Part shown: positions 1 to 10,977 of the stretch, in pieces
Position numbering within the stretch: the first letter of the stretch is position 1
Layout of the letters: every line of letters starts with the position of its first letter
Source: Strigamia acuminata
Taxonomy: Eukaryota; Arthropoda; Chilopoda; Geophilomorpha; Linotaeniidae
Direction: 5' to 3'
Length of the DNA stretch: 64,000 bases
Assembly (NCBI GenBank): GCA_949358305.1
Contig: OX442317.1
Location: forward strand, 7,692,186 to 7,756,185
Notes under the pieces: generated by a model
What the model saw: only the letters and a program-made list of their open reading frames with translations
What the model was told of the DNA's origin: nothing
The model's database searches: none
Program-made: the position numbers and the translations under genes

Positions 1-649
1 GTTTTCATCGGTTCGATGCAATTTCCTACGTAAGACCAATTTATTTCTCGCGTTTCCATCTTATTTGCTCCAATCTCAAAAGAAAATGAGAGAAGTTAAT
101 AAAAGAAAAGAGGAGAAAAAAAATGGCAGCATAATAATCAATCAGGATGCAAAAGTTCAGTCAAGTGACATCCATTACATCTTCTATAATTAGCCTATTA
201 TACAATGTCATCTTCTTGATGACTCATCATACAAGTTAAAGACGGTAATAATGATTGTTTTAAATTAGCAATCAACTCAGAGAGACATAAAGAGGAAAAG
301 ATCTGCCAGCGAAATACGAGCACCGAGATCCAATTGATTTTGAACTTCTCCAGTTGCACCAACCAATCAGATTCCTTCCCAACCTCAAAACCTATGAAAT
401 TTTCACCTTATTAAAGATAAGAGTAGAGAGGTCATTAAATGCTAGCTTTTAAACCTTTCTTCAATTTAACATTCCATCATAAAACGATGATGTAAATGAT
501 GCAGTTAACGTGAGCAAAACCAATTTGTAACTTACAAATGTTTTCCACCAAATTACGCTTTCTTTTTCCCGGCATTTTGCATTTCTCGGTTCTCAGGACC
601 AAAAGAGTGCGGTACTCCCAGGAATTCGGTATAACTCGGGGTACTAGAA
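1..649. other. AT-rich non-coding stretch
   Basis: No gene is supported here. Sequence is AT-rich without long frames. At 605-650 there is a short imperfect hairpin (GCGGTACTCCC against CGGGGTACT) immediately before the minisatellite that follows. Confidence 0.6.
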
Positions 650-1035
650 TTATTTTCGACGTTTTATGATCGATTTTCCTGCATTTCAGGTGGTTTTTGA
701 TTGATTTTCCAGCAGTATTGACGTTTTATGGTTAATTTTCCAGCAGTATTGACGTTTTATGGTTAATATTCCAGCAGTATTGACGCTTTATGCTTAATTT
801 TCCATCATTTTAGACGTTTAATGATGGAGTGTTTACTATTTTAGACGTTTGTTGATGGACTGTTCACCATTTTAGACGTTTGTTGATGGATTTTTCACTA
901 TTTCAGACGTCTTTAGATGGATTTTTCACTATTTCAGACGTCTTTAGATGGATTTTTCACTATTTCAGACGTCTTTAGATGGATTTTTCACTATTTCAAA
1001 CGTCTTTAGATAGATTTTCATTTGTTAAATCTATG
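650..1035. repeat. 31-bp minisatellite, about 12 units
   Basis: Units repeat every 31 bases. The left part carries GACGTTTTATGGTTAATTTT followed by CCAGCAGTATT. The right part carries GACGTCTTTAGATGGATTT followed by TTCACTATTTCA, with near-identical copies at about 903-1010. Units drift gradually from left to right, which suggests growth by unequal exchange or slippage. Read on the minus strand, the unit has the same length as the 31-bp arrays at 18.5, 22.2 and 28.8 kb and matches them at roughly half of positions. A hairpin sits just outside its left end. Confidence 0.85.
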
Positions 1036-1094
1036 GCATGTTTCGTAGTTTTTAGATGTCTTCTGATAAATTTTTCATAATTTTCCTGGATTGT

Positions 1095-1649
1095 TCATCG
1101 TTTTCCCAAATTAACACACAAAAATTGCCAAACTGGCAAGAAACGCGTGGAAAAGTGATAGAAATCCAAGTACAAAGATGGCAGTGGTCTTTTTTGTGTG
1201 TTTGCGGTTATCCTCGCTGCCACGGTTGAAATATCTCCACCTCTCCTAACAGATGAGTAAGTGAGGACTGCGTTCACATGCTTGCGCTCATAAATTTTTA
1301 AACTGCACCAGACTGACAATTTGTTGCTTCTCTTAACAAAATGATTTACTTGCCAAGAAGCTTTGGTGAGAAGAGAAGAGAAGAAATCTCTTACCAGCAC
1401 AGCCCCAAGCTCAAAAAGCAACAAACTTTGGACCCATGTCAGCTCATTCATCCTCGATTGCGACTGAAAAGAAGTGCCTTGCATCGGTTAAAATCTAATG
1501 GTATACAAAATGATAGGTTGAGAAATAGGGCGCCGTCACAAACAACGCCAAAGATAGATTTAGATATCTTGCTACACGTGAATCTTGTCATTTTCGACTC
1601 GACAGCGCCATCTAAGTCAAATATTGAGTATAATTTATCTACTTCATGA
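1095..1649. other. Overlapping chance frames, no gene
   Basis: Open frames of 60 to 130 codons occur on both strands here. The translations show no recognisable domain and they overlap antisense to each other, so I read them as chance frames in low-stop DNA. Confidence 0.5.
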
Positions 1650-1832
1650 TGCACTTACTTTCTACACTCTGTTTACAAACTAAGCGACTAACGCCCGTTT
1701 GATTACTGTCCTTTTAACGGTTATAAATAACGGAACGTTGTCAACGCGGCTCTTTGGCGTGTGTTTGTACGCATTAGCATGAATTATTAAGATTTTTAGA
1801 GATTTTTTATGTCCAGTTTAGTTGTTTGGTCA

Positions 1833-1925
1833 AATATTTGAAGTACTACATTTTGGTACTGTTAATTGGACAAGCCGTAAGTAACATCATTTATTTGTTG
1901 ACGTTATACAATTATTATAATTTTT
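1833..1925 (+). repeat. Dispersed repeat, empty-site copy
   Basis: The segment reading TTTTGGTACTGTTAATTGGA, then CAAGCCGTAAGTAACATCAT, recurs at 46160-46345 with few changes. In that second copy a 107-bp inverted-repeat element interrupts the TA of GGTAC. This copy therefore represents the uninterrupted state. The family itself is not recognised; it may be internal sequence of an older transposon. Confidence 0.7.
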
Positions 1926-1964
1926 TTCAATCGTCAAGGCTGATTTCGTAAATGAGAATATCTA

Positions 1965-2183
1965 ATGGAAACATTTCCTCCTTATATGGAAGTACAGCAA
2001 TCCTCACTTAGACACTTTTTTCGTTTAAGCAATAATGACATTGAGAACAATACTAATGGCTGTGACGAAAACGATAATGGCTGCAAAGATGTAGGCTTCT
2101 CCTGCGAGCAAATTGAACCAATTGCCTGCAACGCAACGCACTTTGCGCGTGAAACTGGCCTTCTTCATTTATTAGAAACTTAA
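1965..2183 (+). CDS. Possible short ORF with PIP-box-like motif (transposon remnant?)
   Basis: A 72-codon frame follows the dispersed repeat, with no splice signals I would trust. Its N-terminal part contains QSSLRHFF, which fits the PCNA-interacting (PIP) box pattern Q-x-x-L-x-x-F-F at residues 12 to 19. The remainder is acidic, Asn-rich and has five cysteines. Some pogo/Tigger transposases end in a PIP-like motif, and pogo-like termini are abundant in this window, so a decayed transposase tail is one possibility. It could also be chance. No catalytic domain is visible upstream. Confidence 0.2.
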   Translation: METFPPYMEVQQSSLRHFFRLSNNDIENNTNGCDENDNGCKDVGFSCEQIEPIACNATHFARETGLLHLLET

Positions 2184-2950
2184 TAATAAATTACAAAAAA
2201 AAGCGACCAGAATCGAAAGAATACTTGACATAATTTGGTCCACACCCAAATGCAGAGGACCAATCAAACCTTGATTAAAATCCCCATCACCCTAAGAATT
2301 TTTTTAAATTATTTTTATTAAAAAATATATAAAAAAAAAAAAAAAGAAAAAAAAAATTCAATAGTAAACTTTTTGGCAAATTTTCAAAACTTCCTTATTT
2401 CTACACATCGAAATTGCACCTACTATCAAAACCGACTTAATGTGCCAGTTTAACCTTCAATTAGAAAGACATTACTCGTAGACCTATACGAACCACCATC
2501 TGCCGTGTGCCATGCAAAGTGCGCAAAATCTACATTAAAACTTGACGCATGCTTTCAAATATCTTTCATTCCAGACCTCAATCTCGATCAAACTTCATAT
2601 ATTACGTGGAATTATGAAGAAACCTCAATGCAACCGCTGTCTTTCATTGCCCTTACTACTCAACTTATACTTGTTAAGATAGATCGTTCCAATCCCAAAT
2701 GGCGCCCATTGCATAATTAAATCGTCAATATATTTGCATAAATCAAAATTTTTCACTAATCATTGAAACGAGTGCGACACGCTAACGATAAAGATGCTAA
2801 ACAAAGTATCGGCACGTTCAAACCAGTGTACCAACTGTACCTACAATTAAAAACCGATAAACATTCGCTTTTGTTAACTTCGCCCCTTGAACTCTGCTGC
2901 AATGCCTAGAGTGGCTTCACTGCAGTATACTTAATTACGCCGAAATGCTA
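2184..2950. other. AT-rich non-coding stretch
   Basis: Contains an A-rich tract near 2325-2355 and one 71-codon frame without recognisable features. I see no gene or regulatory element that I can support. Confidence 0.5.
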
Positions 2951-3139
2951 TACAGTCGAAACTCTTTATAACGAACCCGCAAAGGATCCGAAAAATCGAT
3001 TCATTATAACGAGAATTCGTTATATCGAAATTTTTTAACATGGTGTTCTATGGCCAGCCAACCAAACCGGCCATTTTTAGGTATTCGTTATATCAATAAT
3101 TCGTTATATCGCGATTCGTTATAAAGAGTTTCGACTGTA
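2951..3139 (+). mobile_element. Pogo/Tigger-like MITE, copy 1
   Basis: The element is bounded by TA on both sides and has inverted termini CAGTCGAAACTCTTTATAA and its complement TTATAAAGAGTTTCGACTG. Inside are repeated TTCGTTATA and ATAACGAA motifs arranged as subterminal inverted repeats, and a unique core with GGCCAGCCAACCAAAC. It has no coding capacity. TA target duplication and CAGT-type ends are typical of the pogo branch of Tc1/mariner, so this is a non-autonomous derivative. Related copies are at 5066, 5350, 10790, 54799 and 61534. Confidence 0.9.
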
Positions 3140-3905
3140 TTATATTGTAAAATATATTTTTTAAACCATATGGAATTAATTAATACACCGTAGCGTAGAA
3201 AATCAATTTTTAGCAGTAATTATTGGCTAACTATTCGAAGCCTGTTTACTCGAACCTTTAACTGCACAACACAGACTGCAACGCATCAATCATACCTGAC
3301 AGTGTCAAGATATGTAAACTCGATAAAGGAATTAATTGTAAGTATAATGTTTATTTTATCTGATATCTCAATCTGATGCAAAAATTGTTGGCAATTTGAC
3401 ACAAATTGTTGCCCATTTAGCAACATTTGTTGCTCACTTCTCCACTTTATACATATTTGCTATGAAAAAACATTTCCCAGTTCCCTTTTACCCTTTCGAA
3501 AAAGCGAGAGGAAAAAAGCTTTCAGATTGACCAGTGACTAGCCAAGCTCCCCATGGAAATATAAGATCCTTGGAGAACGGCCAAGTATATACTGAACCTC
3601 ACTCTCAGTCTCCTGTAGCAAGATCAATGATAGCCGTGTACAACGTTTGCCTACCAAGTCAATATTCGCAACACCTCCAAAGGCCCGCATATCTGAAAAC
3701 CTAAATAAACAAATCATTGAGCACACACAACACTTCAAATTGAAATATTAGCAAAAAAGTGATGTTGCGGAAACAAAATGGTAGATAACCAATTCTCCCC
3801 AAATCTAATCTATCGTAAACAAATTCGTCCTAGGTCTACTGAAGCAACGAGTGATATTTAATTGTTGCGCGAAGTTTATTCGCTTCGCATCATTGTGAAC
3901 TAGCC
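3140..3905. other. Non-coding stretch with two repeat fragments
   Basis: The first 35 bases (ending TTTTTTAAACCATATGG) match the terminus of the AATGCATT element family described at 44294. The last 55 bases (TTCGCTTCGCATCATTGTGA) resemble a terminus of the element that begins at 3906, suggesting an older partial copy beside it. Nothing gene-like is seen between. Confidence 0.5.
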
Positions 3906-4258
3906 TTAAAGACTCGTTTACATTGTTGCAAAATTTAGCACGCGAAATGGTCACGCCCAAAAATTCACATGAAAAAATTTGCTTCTCATGTTCTCAATGA
4001 AGCAAAGAGATATCAGTCGAGAATTCCGTCTCATTTGTCTAATGTGGTGCTGCCATTTTGAACCAATTGTGAAGTTGGTGACGACATACACTGTCTCGTC
4101 TGTCATTGGCCAACGCTTGCAAACTTTCCAAGCAAAGCAAAAAAGTAGACTTCAAGTCTACTCTAAAATTTCGCATGCGAAGGGTTGCCACACGAACTTT
4201 CACACGCGACATCGCATCAATTCGAACGCAATTTCGCAACAATGTAAACGAGCCTTTA
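3906..4258. mobile_element. TIR element with TTAAAG...GTTTACATTGTTGC ends, copy 1
   Basis: The left end CTCGTTTACATTGTTGCAAA and right end GCAACAATGTAAACGAGCC are near-perfect inverted repeats about 350 bp apart. A second copy with the same ends lies at 34250-34563. No transposase frame is present; a 117-codon frame inside has no recognisable domain. The superfamily is not assigned, because the target duplication is unclear. Confidence 0.75.
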
Positions 4259-4282
4259 CTCATGTGCTTTTTAACCACTTTT

Positions 4283-4400
4283 TAGTGCTTTTACATATTA
4301 TCAGGCCTAATATTAGATTTAAACACCACTAAATAACAACTGGAATTAGAAAATCAACTGTTCAGAACGAGATACCGAGCACAAACCGTAGTAGTAAAAA
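4283..4400 (+). repeat. Dispersed GGAATTAGRAAATCAAC family, copy 1
   Basis: Contains TTATCAGGCCTAATATTAGA, then CTGGAATTAGAAAATCAACT, then GAGATACCGAGCA. The same blocks occur in the same order at 32266, 47241 and 61903. This copy lacks the GCGCAGAATGGGATG segment seen in the others. Confidence 0.7.
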
Positions 4401-4980
4401 CTCAGTTAGCCGACAGTAATGTGCTGGACAGTGCAAGTGCGTTTCCCCCAAGTCAAATCCCACCGGAGAGACGAATGAAGGATAAAGCCAACTAGAGCAT
4501 GTATATAAGGTTCTTTGCTTTTATACTTTGAATCAATAATCTACCTAGAAAAAGTAGCGAGAACATATCTATCTCAAGTTAATCCGGTTGGAGAAAGAAA
4601 GTAGCTCACGAAGTTTGGGCTGGCTCAACTGATGTCACGCTGCCAAGAATGCGTTGCAGTTTATGACCAAACCAGCGTGTTTTCGCTCAACAACAATCTA
4701 AACACCGCACTGGCTGGCTACTTAGATGAGAACGTACAACGTAAAGATTCAGATTTATGATAAATCTATATCTCCGTGCAATCATCCCAGAGCCATGTAA
4801 TCAAAGATAATATATTATTGACTGCTGTAATCAGTTTCTTAGCTGTGCAGCAATGTCTACGTATTGATTTCATGCCTTGCAGTTTGTCCAGATATCCATC
4901 ATTATCTCAACCAAACAATTGCAATTATTATCAAGTAATACATCGGTAATTATCTTTAAACTCCCACATGATTCAAAAAT

Positions 4981-5031
4981 ATAGTCCTGTCTCTCCCCCT
5001 GTAGGCTAAGGCTGTTGGGGGGGACAGGATT
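4981..5031. repeat. Short GC-rich hairpin
   Basis: AGTCCTGTCTCTCCCCC and GGGGGGGACAGGATTA pair across a loop of about 15 bases. It stands out from the AT-rich surroundings and may be the centre of a decayed foldback element. Confidence 0.5.
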
Positions 5032-5065
5032 ACTTAAATAGTATTAATAAACAACAATTATTATA

Positions 5066-5253
5066 TACAGTCGAAACTCTTTATAACGAATCGCAAGGGA
5101 CCCGAAAAATCGATTCATTATAACGAGAATTCGTTATATCCAAATTTTTTAACATGATGTTCTATGGCCAGCCAACCAAACAGGCCATTTTTAAGTATTC
5201 GTTATATCGATAATTCGTTATATCGCGATTCGTTATAAAGAGTTTCGACTGTA
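5066..5253 (+). mobile_element. Pogo/Tigger-like MITE, copy 2
   Basis: TA-flanked with the CAGTCGAAACTCTTTATAA terminus and its complement. The internal order is the same as in copy 1, with nearly the same length of 188 bp, indicating a common recent source. Confidence 0.9.
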
Positions 5254-5349
5254 TTTACAATATTATCACTCAATGCATTCCAAAATGTATAGCATGTCAC
5301 GAAATTAAGTACTGAGTACTATTTGTACATTAAATAATGCATTTCATAA

Positions 5350-5524
5350 TACAATCGAAACTCTTTGTAACGAATCACGACATAACAAATTATCGATATA
5401 ACGAATACCTAAAAATGGCTGGCCATAGAATACAATGTTAAAAAATTTTGATATAACGAATTCTCGTTATAATGAATCGATTTTTCGGATCCCTTGCGAT
5501 TCGTTATAAAGAGTTTCGACTGTA
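5350..5524 (-). mobile_element. Pogo/Tigger-like MITE, copy 3
   Basis: Inverted relative to copies 1 and 2: the GGCTGGCCATAGAA core lies on the plus strand. The left terminus has one change (CAATCGAAACTC) while the right end TTTCGACTG is intact; both sides carry TA. It sits only 96 bp from copy 2 in opposite orientation, so the pair could fold together. Confidence 0.88.
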
Positions 5525-5639
5525 CGACTGCTTTCATAAGTTTGGAAAGGTGACAAAAATTATTGTATTATGAACTTCATGAGTTCAAGAGTTATGAGTG
5601 AACAGGTCGATTCATATATATCAAATAAAGCCAAATATG

Positions 5640-5775
5640 TGATTCAAATAGTGAATAATTTTTTCACACTTTACTAGTACAATTTAAAAAATGCAATAGC
5701 ACTAAAAAATATATTACAAAATGCATTCAAAACACATTGCAATATAATTTCAATCTATTTTTGAACCATGTGGGT
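5640..5775 (-). repeat. AATGCATT-family element, partial
   Basis: AAAAAATATATTACAAAATG, CATTGCAATATAATTTCAAT and TATTTTTGAACCATGTGG match the element family described at 44294. Only one end is clear. Sequence at 5262-5350 (ATTAAATAATGCATTTC) belongs to the same family and is separated from this part by MITE copy 3, so that MITE appears to have landed inside it. Confidence 0.6.
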
Positions 5776-8700
5776 TAGAACAACAAAAGTTGCTTCAAAC
5801 CCATTTAAATGCAATAAAACATGTTTAACTTGTTTAGTAGTTCAATAAATACGCAACTCAAAATGAACACCAAATTTAAATTCAAAATGCTTACACGTGT
5901 TGGTTGAAAAGACTGTTTAGTCCAAATGGCATTTGGAATGCAGCAACAACTACTATCACCTCCATCCTGCACATCCTTCATCCCTGAATAATATTTTGTT
6001 TAACTATCTATAACTCAACAACAATTTTCTATTAAATCACATATGCACCAACATAAATAAAGTAAACGAGTGCAATTCAAGCACTCAAGTAAATCACAAA
6101 ATCCAACGCTCATATACCGTACATCAAAGACAGGCATTGCAAATAAATTCTACTCCAAATACAACGCTACACCATACATTAAAATTACACTCACACCACC
6201 TGAAAAGAAAAATAAAGCGAAATTTATTAACACATACAGAATAACGCATTGCTACTTCCCAGAAGCAAAAAAAAACAAACAACAAAATATAGTAAATCCG
6301 TCTTACAAACACACAAAAAAAGACAGAAAATCCGATGCTAGGAAACTGATATCATAACTGTCTAAGCCACACTCACTCTCTGGACTTGCTGACAGCACAT
6401 CCAATTCTAGAAACAATAGCAGATCACGCAAGCAAATATCAGCTCCGACTAGCTGAGGGAACCAATTAGGCCTAACCTCCACCGTACACACAACACGCAT
6501 CGGTCTAGGCCCACTCATGAGTAAAACCACCCACTTAGACTTTATTAAAACCCTTCAGCGACCACAAGTTTAATGAGTACAGTGTGTACATGCTAAGAAT
6601 CTATATAATATTTAATCACTTAAAGGGTTTATGGCATTAAATTTCCAATATCGTTAAACCTTTATTTCCGTTTTAAAAACAAGTCATCACAAAATCAATA
6701 TTTGTTTAATTAAGAAACGTTTAATTATAAATTTCACCGAAACACGGTTCTACGGGCTCAGCCATTACACTCACTGATGATGTGTGTGAATGGGCGTAGA
6801 AAGTGTAATGAAAATCAGTTTCAAATTTGTTATCCCGAATTTTAAATGGCCGCCAGTGCCGTTAAGTCGTTAAGGCCGAGATTTAAGTTTTTGAAAAATA
6901 TGTTTGCTTTGCTCGTATGCACGTAATCTGGTCGTGGGACCCCTCTGAACTCCACAACAAAGCGCACACAGTGCAGAATTATTAATTTGCGTGTAATTGT
7001 GGGCTTCGCTGCTAATGTCTTGATTTCAATGACAGACACGAGTCTGCTGTTACAACAATTGAGGTTCTCTAGGGAAACTCTTTGCTGAGCGACTGGTCAG
7101 TCGAGCAAAAGAGAAAACACAAACTTCTAAAATTATATTATTGCAGCTTTGCAGTCTGTTTTGAAAAGTTTCCACAGCAGTGCAATAACAAAAGCAGTTA
7201 AAACAATGCACCGCCATTAAAAGTTTCTGTTTAAGCCGTTTTTCGTAAGTCATATACTATCAACAAAAGTTGCAAAAACAAAACCCGCAATCAGAGTGGT
7301 TTTTGAAGTAATTTTTAAAAAACTTGCCGAGAAATTTTTACGCAACCCCGGGTGTATTAAATGGTATATATAAAATGGCAGAAGTGTGTTTAGGGCCATT
7401 TTGCGACTTTGAAGAGTCAAACATGCAATGGAAACGTTTATATATTCATTCACTCATCTTCATTTTTAATAAACAACATTTGTTACATAGCAACTGAGTT
7501 ACATTGTTAATTTGTAAGATATTGTTCCAACATGCCAAGTGACATCATTTTAACCTCTAGTAAAAACAAAACAATTTTATACAATATGGATAAACCAAAA
7601 ATTTAAAAAAAAAAATTAACACTTTTTTCCTTGTGGAGATACGAAACTTGTCGTCGGCTTTTGTTGGTTCCAGTTCCGTATTACCCTTCTCTTCTCCGGG
7701 CTTCTGTTTTTCGTCTGGTGAAGCATCCACCACCAAAAACCATGCGCAAAAGAATAAAACCTTATGTATACGCCTGCACAAAACTTTAACTCAGGATTAA
7801 GTACTTAAAAATGTCGTAAACTCTCCTTAACTTTCTGGCTAAGGTTAAACCAGAATGGCAATTGCAAACCATCCTTTAGCTCGCCTTTCCTTGGCCTGGC
7901 GACAGCCGCGAGTTAATAAACTTCGTCTAATTTTATACGACAAGATAATCTTGCAATTAGCTGCAACCCAAATGTTTATCCATCATCTCATTACCTGTTG
8001 TTTCAATTTTACACCCAAAACAGAATGAATAAACGAACCTCTCCGCCCACTTTGAACCCAGCCATTTATTTTGCGCAAATTTCTCTCCCTCTTTCCTCTT
8101 CCCATTCTTGTAGCACCCAAGAAAATTAATGGCTCAAAAGAGCACGGATTAACATGCTATGAACTAAATCTGACATGCTTCATCTTGATAAAACACCATC
8201 GAAAATAACACATTACATTAATTCAATTCACGGCCCCTATACTTATCCAACGAGACAAAAAAATCGTCACTGAAGTAGGTATATCTTGTCTCATTTTCTT
8301 TTTACCAACCACCATCTTGAATCCCATAATCTCCCAGGCCAGACTTGACTTGTATCACATTCTGCGAAGCAGTGAAGCTCCTTTTGCCAAGGGGTCTCTC
8401 GATTCGTAATCCGATTTCCCGAGTAAGGAATTGATGCTGACGAACGGCAACAAATAACACTTTTATAAGGTTTTAAAGAAGTACTTTTGCAAAATTCCTA
8501 ACTACACCTCGGAACACAAATTTCGGGTGAGCTTTTTCCTTGTTTGCATTTCATTTTCCACTTTTCCATCAATAAATTAAACGCGACCCCAAAAGTGCAG
8601 TGGTGATTGAACACAGCAATAATTGCTCGCGACAAATAAGTGTAGTGTAGTGTGTTAGTGCTCGTGTCACACAGAAAGTAGTGCTCTGTGTTGATTGGTT

Positions 8701-8938
8701 GTCAAAATAAACACCCTGGAATGGCTTAAAGGTCTCTGCAATGAGTGCAACATGTGTTCAATTATTGATACTATACGGTGTTTTATATTGCGATAGTGTT
8801 GACACTTTTCGATAGTAGTTGTTTTAGAATTTATAGAAGTTTTTGTACAAATTCTAGCCTAAACTTAGAAAATTCCGCAAATTTAGGACCAAAAATCTGT
8901 TTTTCCATTGCTTTTTTTCAAAAAAAAAACAATAGGCC
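5776..8938. other. Long AT-rich stretch without a supported gene
   Basis: Several 60 to 95 codon frames exist on both strands, none with a recognisable domain or convincing splice sites. At 6735-6808 two ATTACACT-type segments form a weak hairpin. Otherwise I see nothing. Confidence 0.5.
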
Positions 8939-9202
8939 TACCGTATTTCCGCAAATAATGGCCGTAGCCCTTATTTCAAATCGCCGCTCGGCCATTGATA
9001 ATGTTCACCATACTTGATGAGAATTAAATGCACTCCTGTGCAAAGGAAAACACCGCCACACACATAATAACACAGGTGAATGAAAAGACTTTTATTCATA
9101 GAGAAAAACATGTAACTTATAAGTTCAAATTAGAACAAATCCACATAAAGAGCAAAAACAAAATAAATCTTTATTGCGGCTCTTAATTGCGGAAATACGG
9201 TA
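8939..9202. mobile_element. TA-flanked MITE with CCGTATTTCCGCAAATAA ends
   Basis: The left end CCGTATTTCCGCAAATAA and the right end TTAATTGCGGAAATACGG are inverted repeats, each with TA outside. The 264-bp interior has no coding capacity. TA target duplication suggests a Tc1/mariner-type source. This family is distinct from the CAGTCGAAACTC family. Confidence 0.85.
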
Positions 9203-10789
9203 ATAACGAAAATTCCACGCTGCCGAATTCTCATCTGGAGACCCAGAACAAGTTGATAGTAAACTAACGCTAAAATTCCCCAACGTGATCCCATATTTCC
9301 AGTAAATTTAACATCGAATTTAAACTATGAATATGTAACGAGTGACTTTGATTCCCTATAGTCAATAATTAATCCAGATTATTTATACTAAACGAATAAC
9401 TTATTAACGCAACTTAAATTCAAATTCCATCCAAAATATAAACAATTTCTTAATTCCATCGATCATTCAACACCACCATTCCAATTCTTCCCATCACTCC
9501 AAACAAAAAAATTTAAATAAATATTCAGAATAATGTATAACATACATTTCATCTTCAAAAAAAAAAACAATACCCGTTCCACAGAGAAAAACCAGTGTCC
9601 TTCCTCTTCTTTCCATAAAAAAAAATGCACACACACACAAAAAACAAATCTCCATCAAATGCAATAACCGATGATGGTGCCATTTGTGAGTGATGCGAAT
9701 AACATCAAACATTGCATTGTTTTTTCCCTCCTCCTCTCCTCAGTTTCACTTTTCAATGCTTAGCCTTCCTTTCCTCAACGTCCACTTTCTGAATACATAC
9801 GAGAAGAAGAAAAAAAAAAAAAAAAATAGATCTCCTGAAAAAACATCCCCCATCAAAAATATATTGTACACATCAATTTTAGTCCCCGTTCTTGACACTC
9901 ACAATAAATTCAGAGGCCATTCCATTTTATCTTTTTTCTTTCGCTTTTATTTTTTCCCTCCTCTCTTTTTGTTTTCAAACTGTAATGTCATAGTTTGACT
10001 TCACACCTGCACAAAATTGGTTCACTCATACAACTTTTTACTCTCCACTATCAGATACAATTTCTAAACCAAGTGCGAACCCTTTCCAGAAAAAAGAAAT
10101 GGATCTGGACGTGTGCGAGAAGACAATGTTCCTCCTCTTATATTTTTCACCAGCACAGGTCATCAAATACAGAAATGATCAATGTCAGCCCCATTCGCTG
10201 CCAACACTAGAGATCAAAGAGGATAATAAAAAGTGGACATCTTTGTGGGCTAAAGCAGCAAGTGAAGACAGGCCAAAGGGGTGACAATCTTTTGCTTCTC
10301 ATCCGCCGAAAACTCCAATAGCTTTCCATCTCGCAGCTCAGGTTCAATTTTTAATCTCGATAGATTTATATGTATAATAAAATAAAATGTGCAAACTGTA
10401 TATTACATTTTTTTTTTTTTTTTTACTTTTACAATTCTGCCACGAGAGTTCGTTTCACCGAGTTGACGCTTGGTTTCGTCCGATGGCCTAATTTGTTTGT
10501 CATCTGCCAATAGGGGCTGTAACTTTAAGTCTGGCGAAATAAGATTTTCACTCAATGTTTCAATTGTCAGCTGAATGAATTTAAACAATGCGCTGTGTTC
10601 GCAAACAGACATTCAGAGACGCACCGTGCTGCTTGGGGGTCTGGGAACCGGCATCAAACGGACATCAAATTTGCACAATTTTATTCTATTTGTATTTTTG
10701 ATTAACTGGTCAACTGAAATGGAGATCCTGGGCCCTAAGCGAGTGCCCGTAGTGAGCTGACATTATTATCTCCCCATTACTGTAGTCAT
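9203..10789. other. AT-rich non-coding stretch
   Basis: Holds homopolymer A tracts (9810-9827) and a T tract (10409-10426). Frames of 60 to 100 codons lack any domain. No gene is supported. Confidence 0.5.
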
Positions 10790-10977
10790 TACAGTCGAAA
10801 CTCTTTATAACGAATCGCTATATAACGAATTATCGATATAACGAATACCTAAAAATGTTTGGTTTGATTGGCTGGCCATAGAACACCATGTTAAAAAATT
10901 TCGATATAACGAATTCTCGTTATAATGAATCGATTTTTCGGGTCCCTTGCGATTCGTTATAAAAAGTTTCGACTGTA
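10790..10977 (-). mobile_element. Pogo/Tigger-like MITE, copy 4
   Basis: TA-flanked with intact CAGTCGAAACTCTTTATAA terminus and complement (one change, AAAAAGTTTCGACTG). It lies in the same orientation as copy 3 and opposite to copies 1 and 2. Confidence 0.9.

Noticed and set aside
650-1035. CRISPR array
   Set aside because: The units are continuous tandem repeats with no unique spacers, and the sequence is eukaryotic in character.
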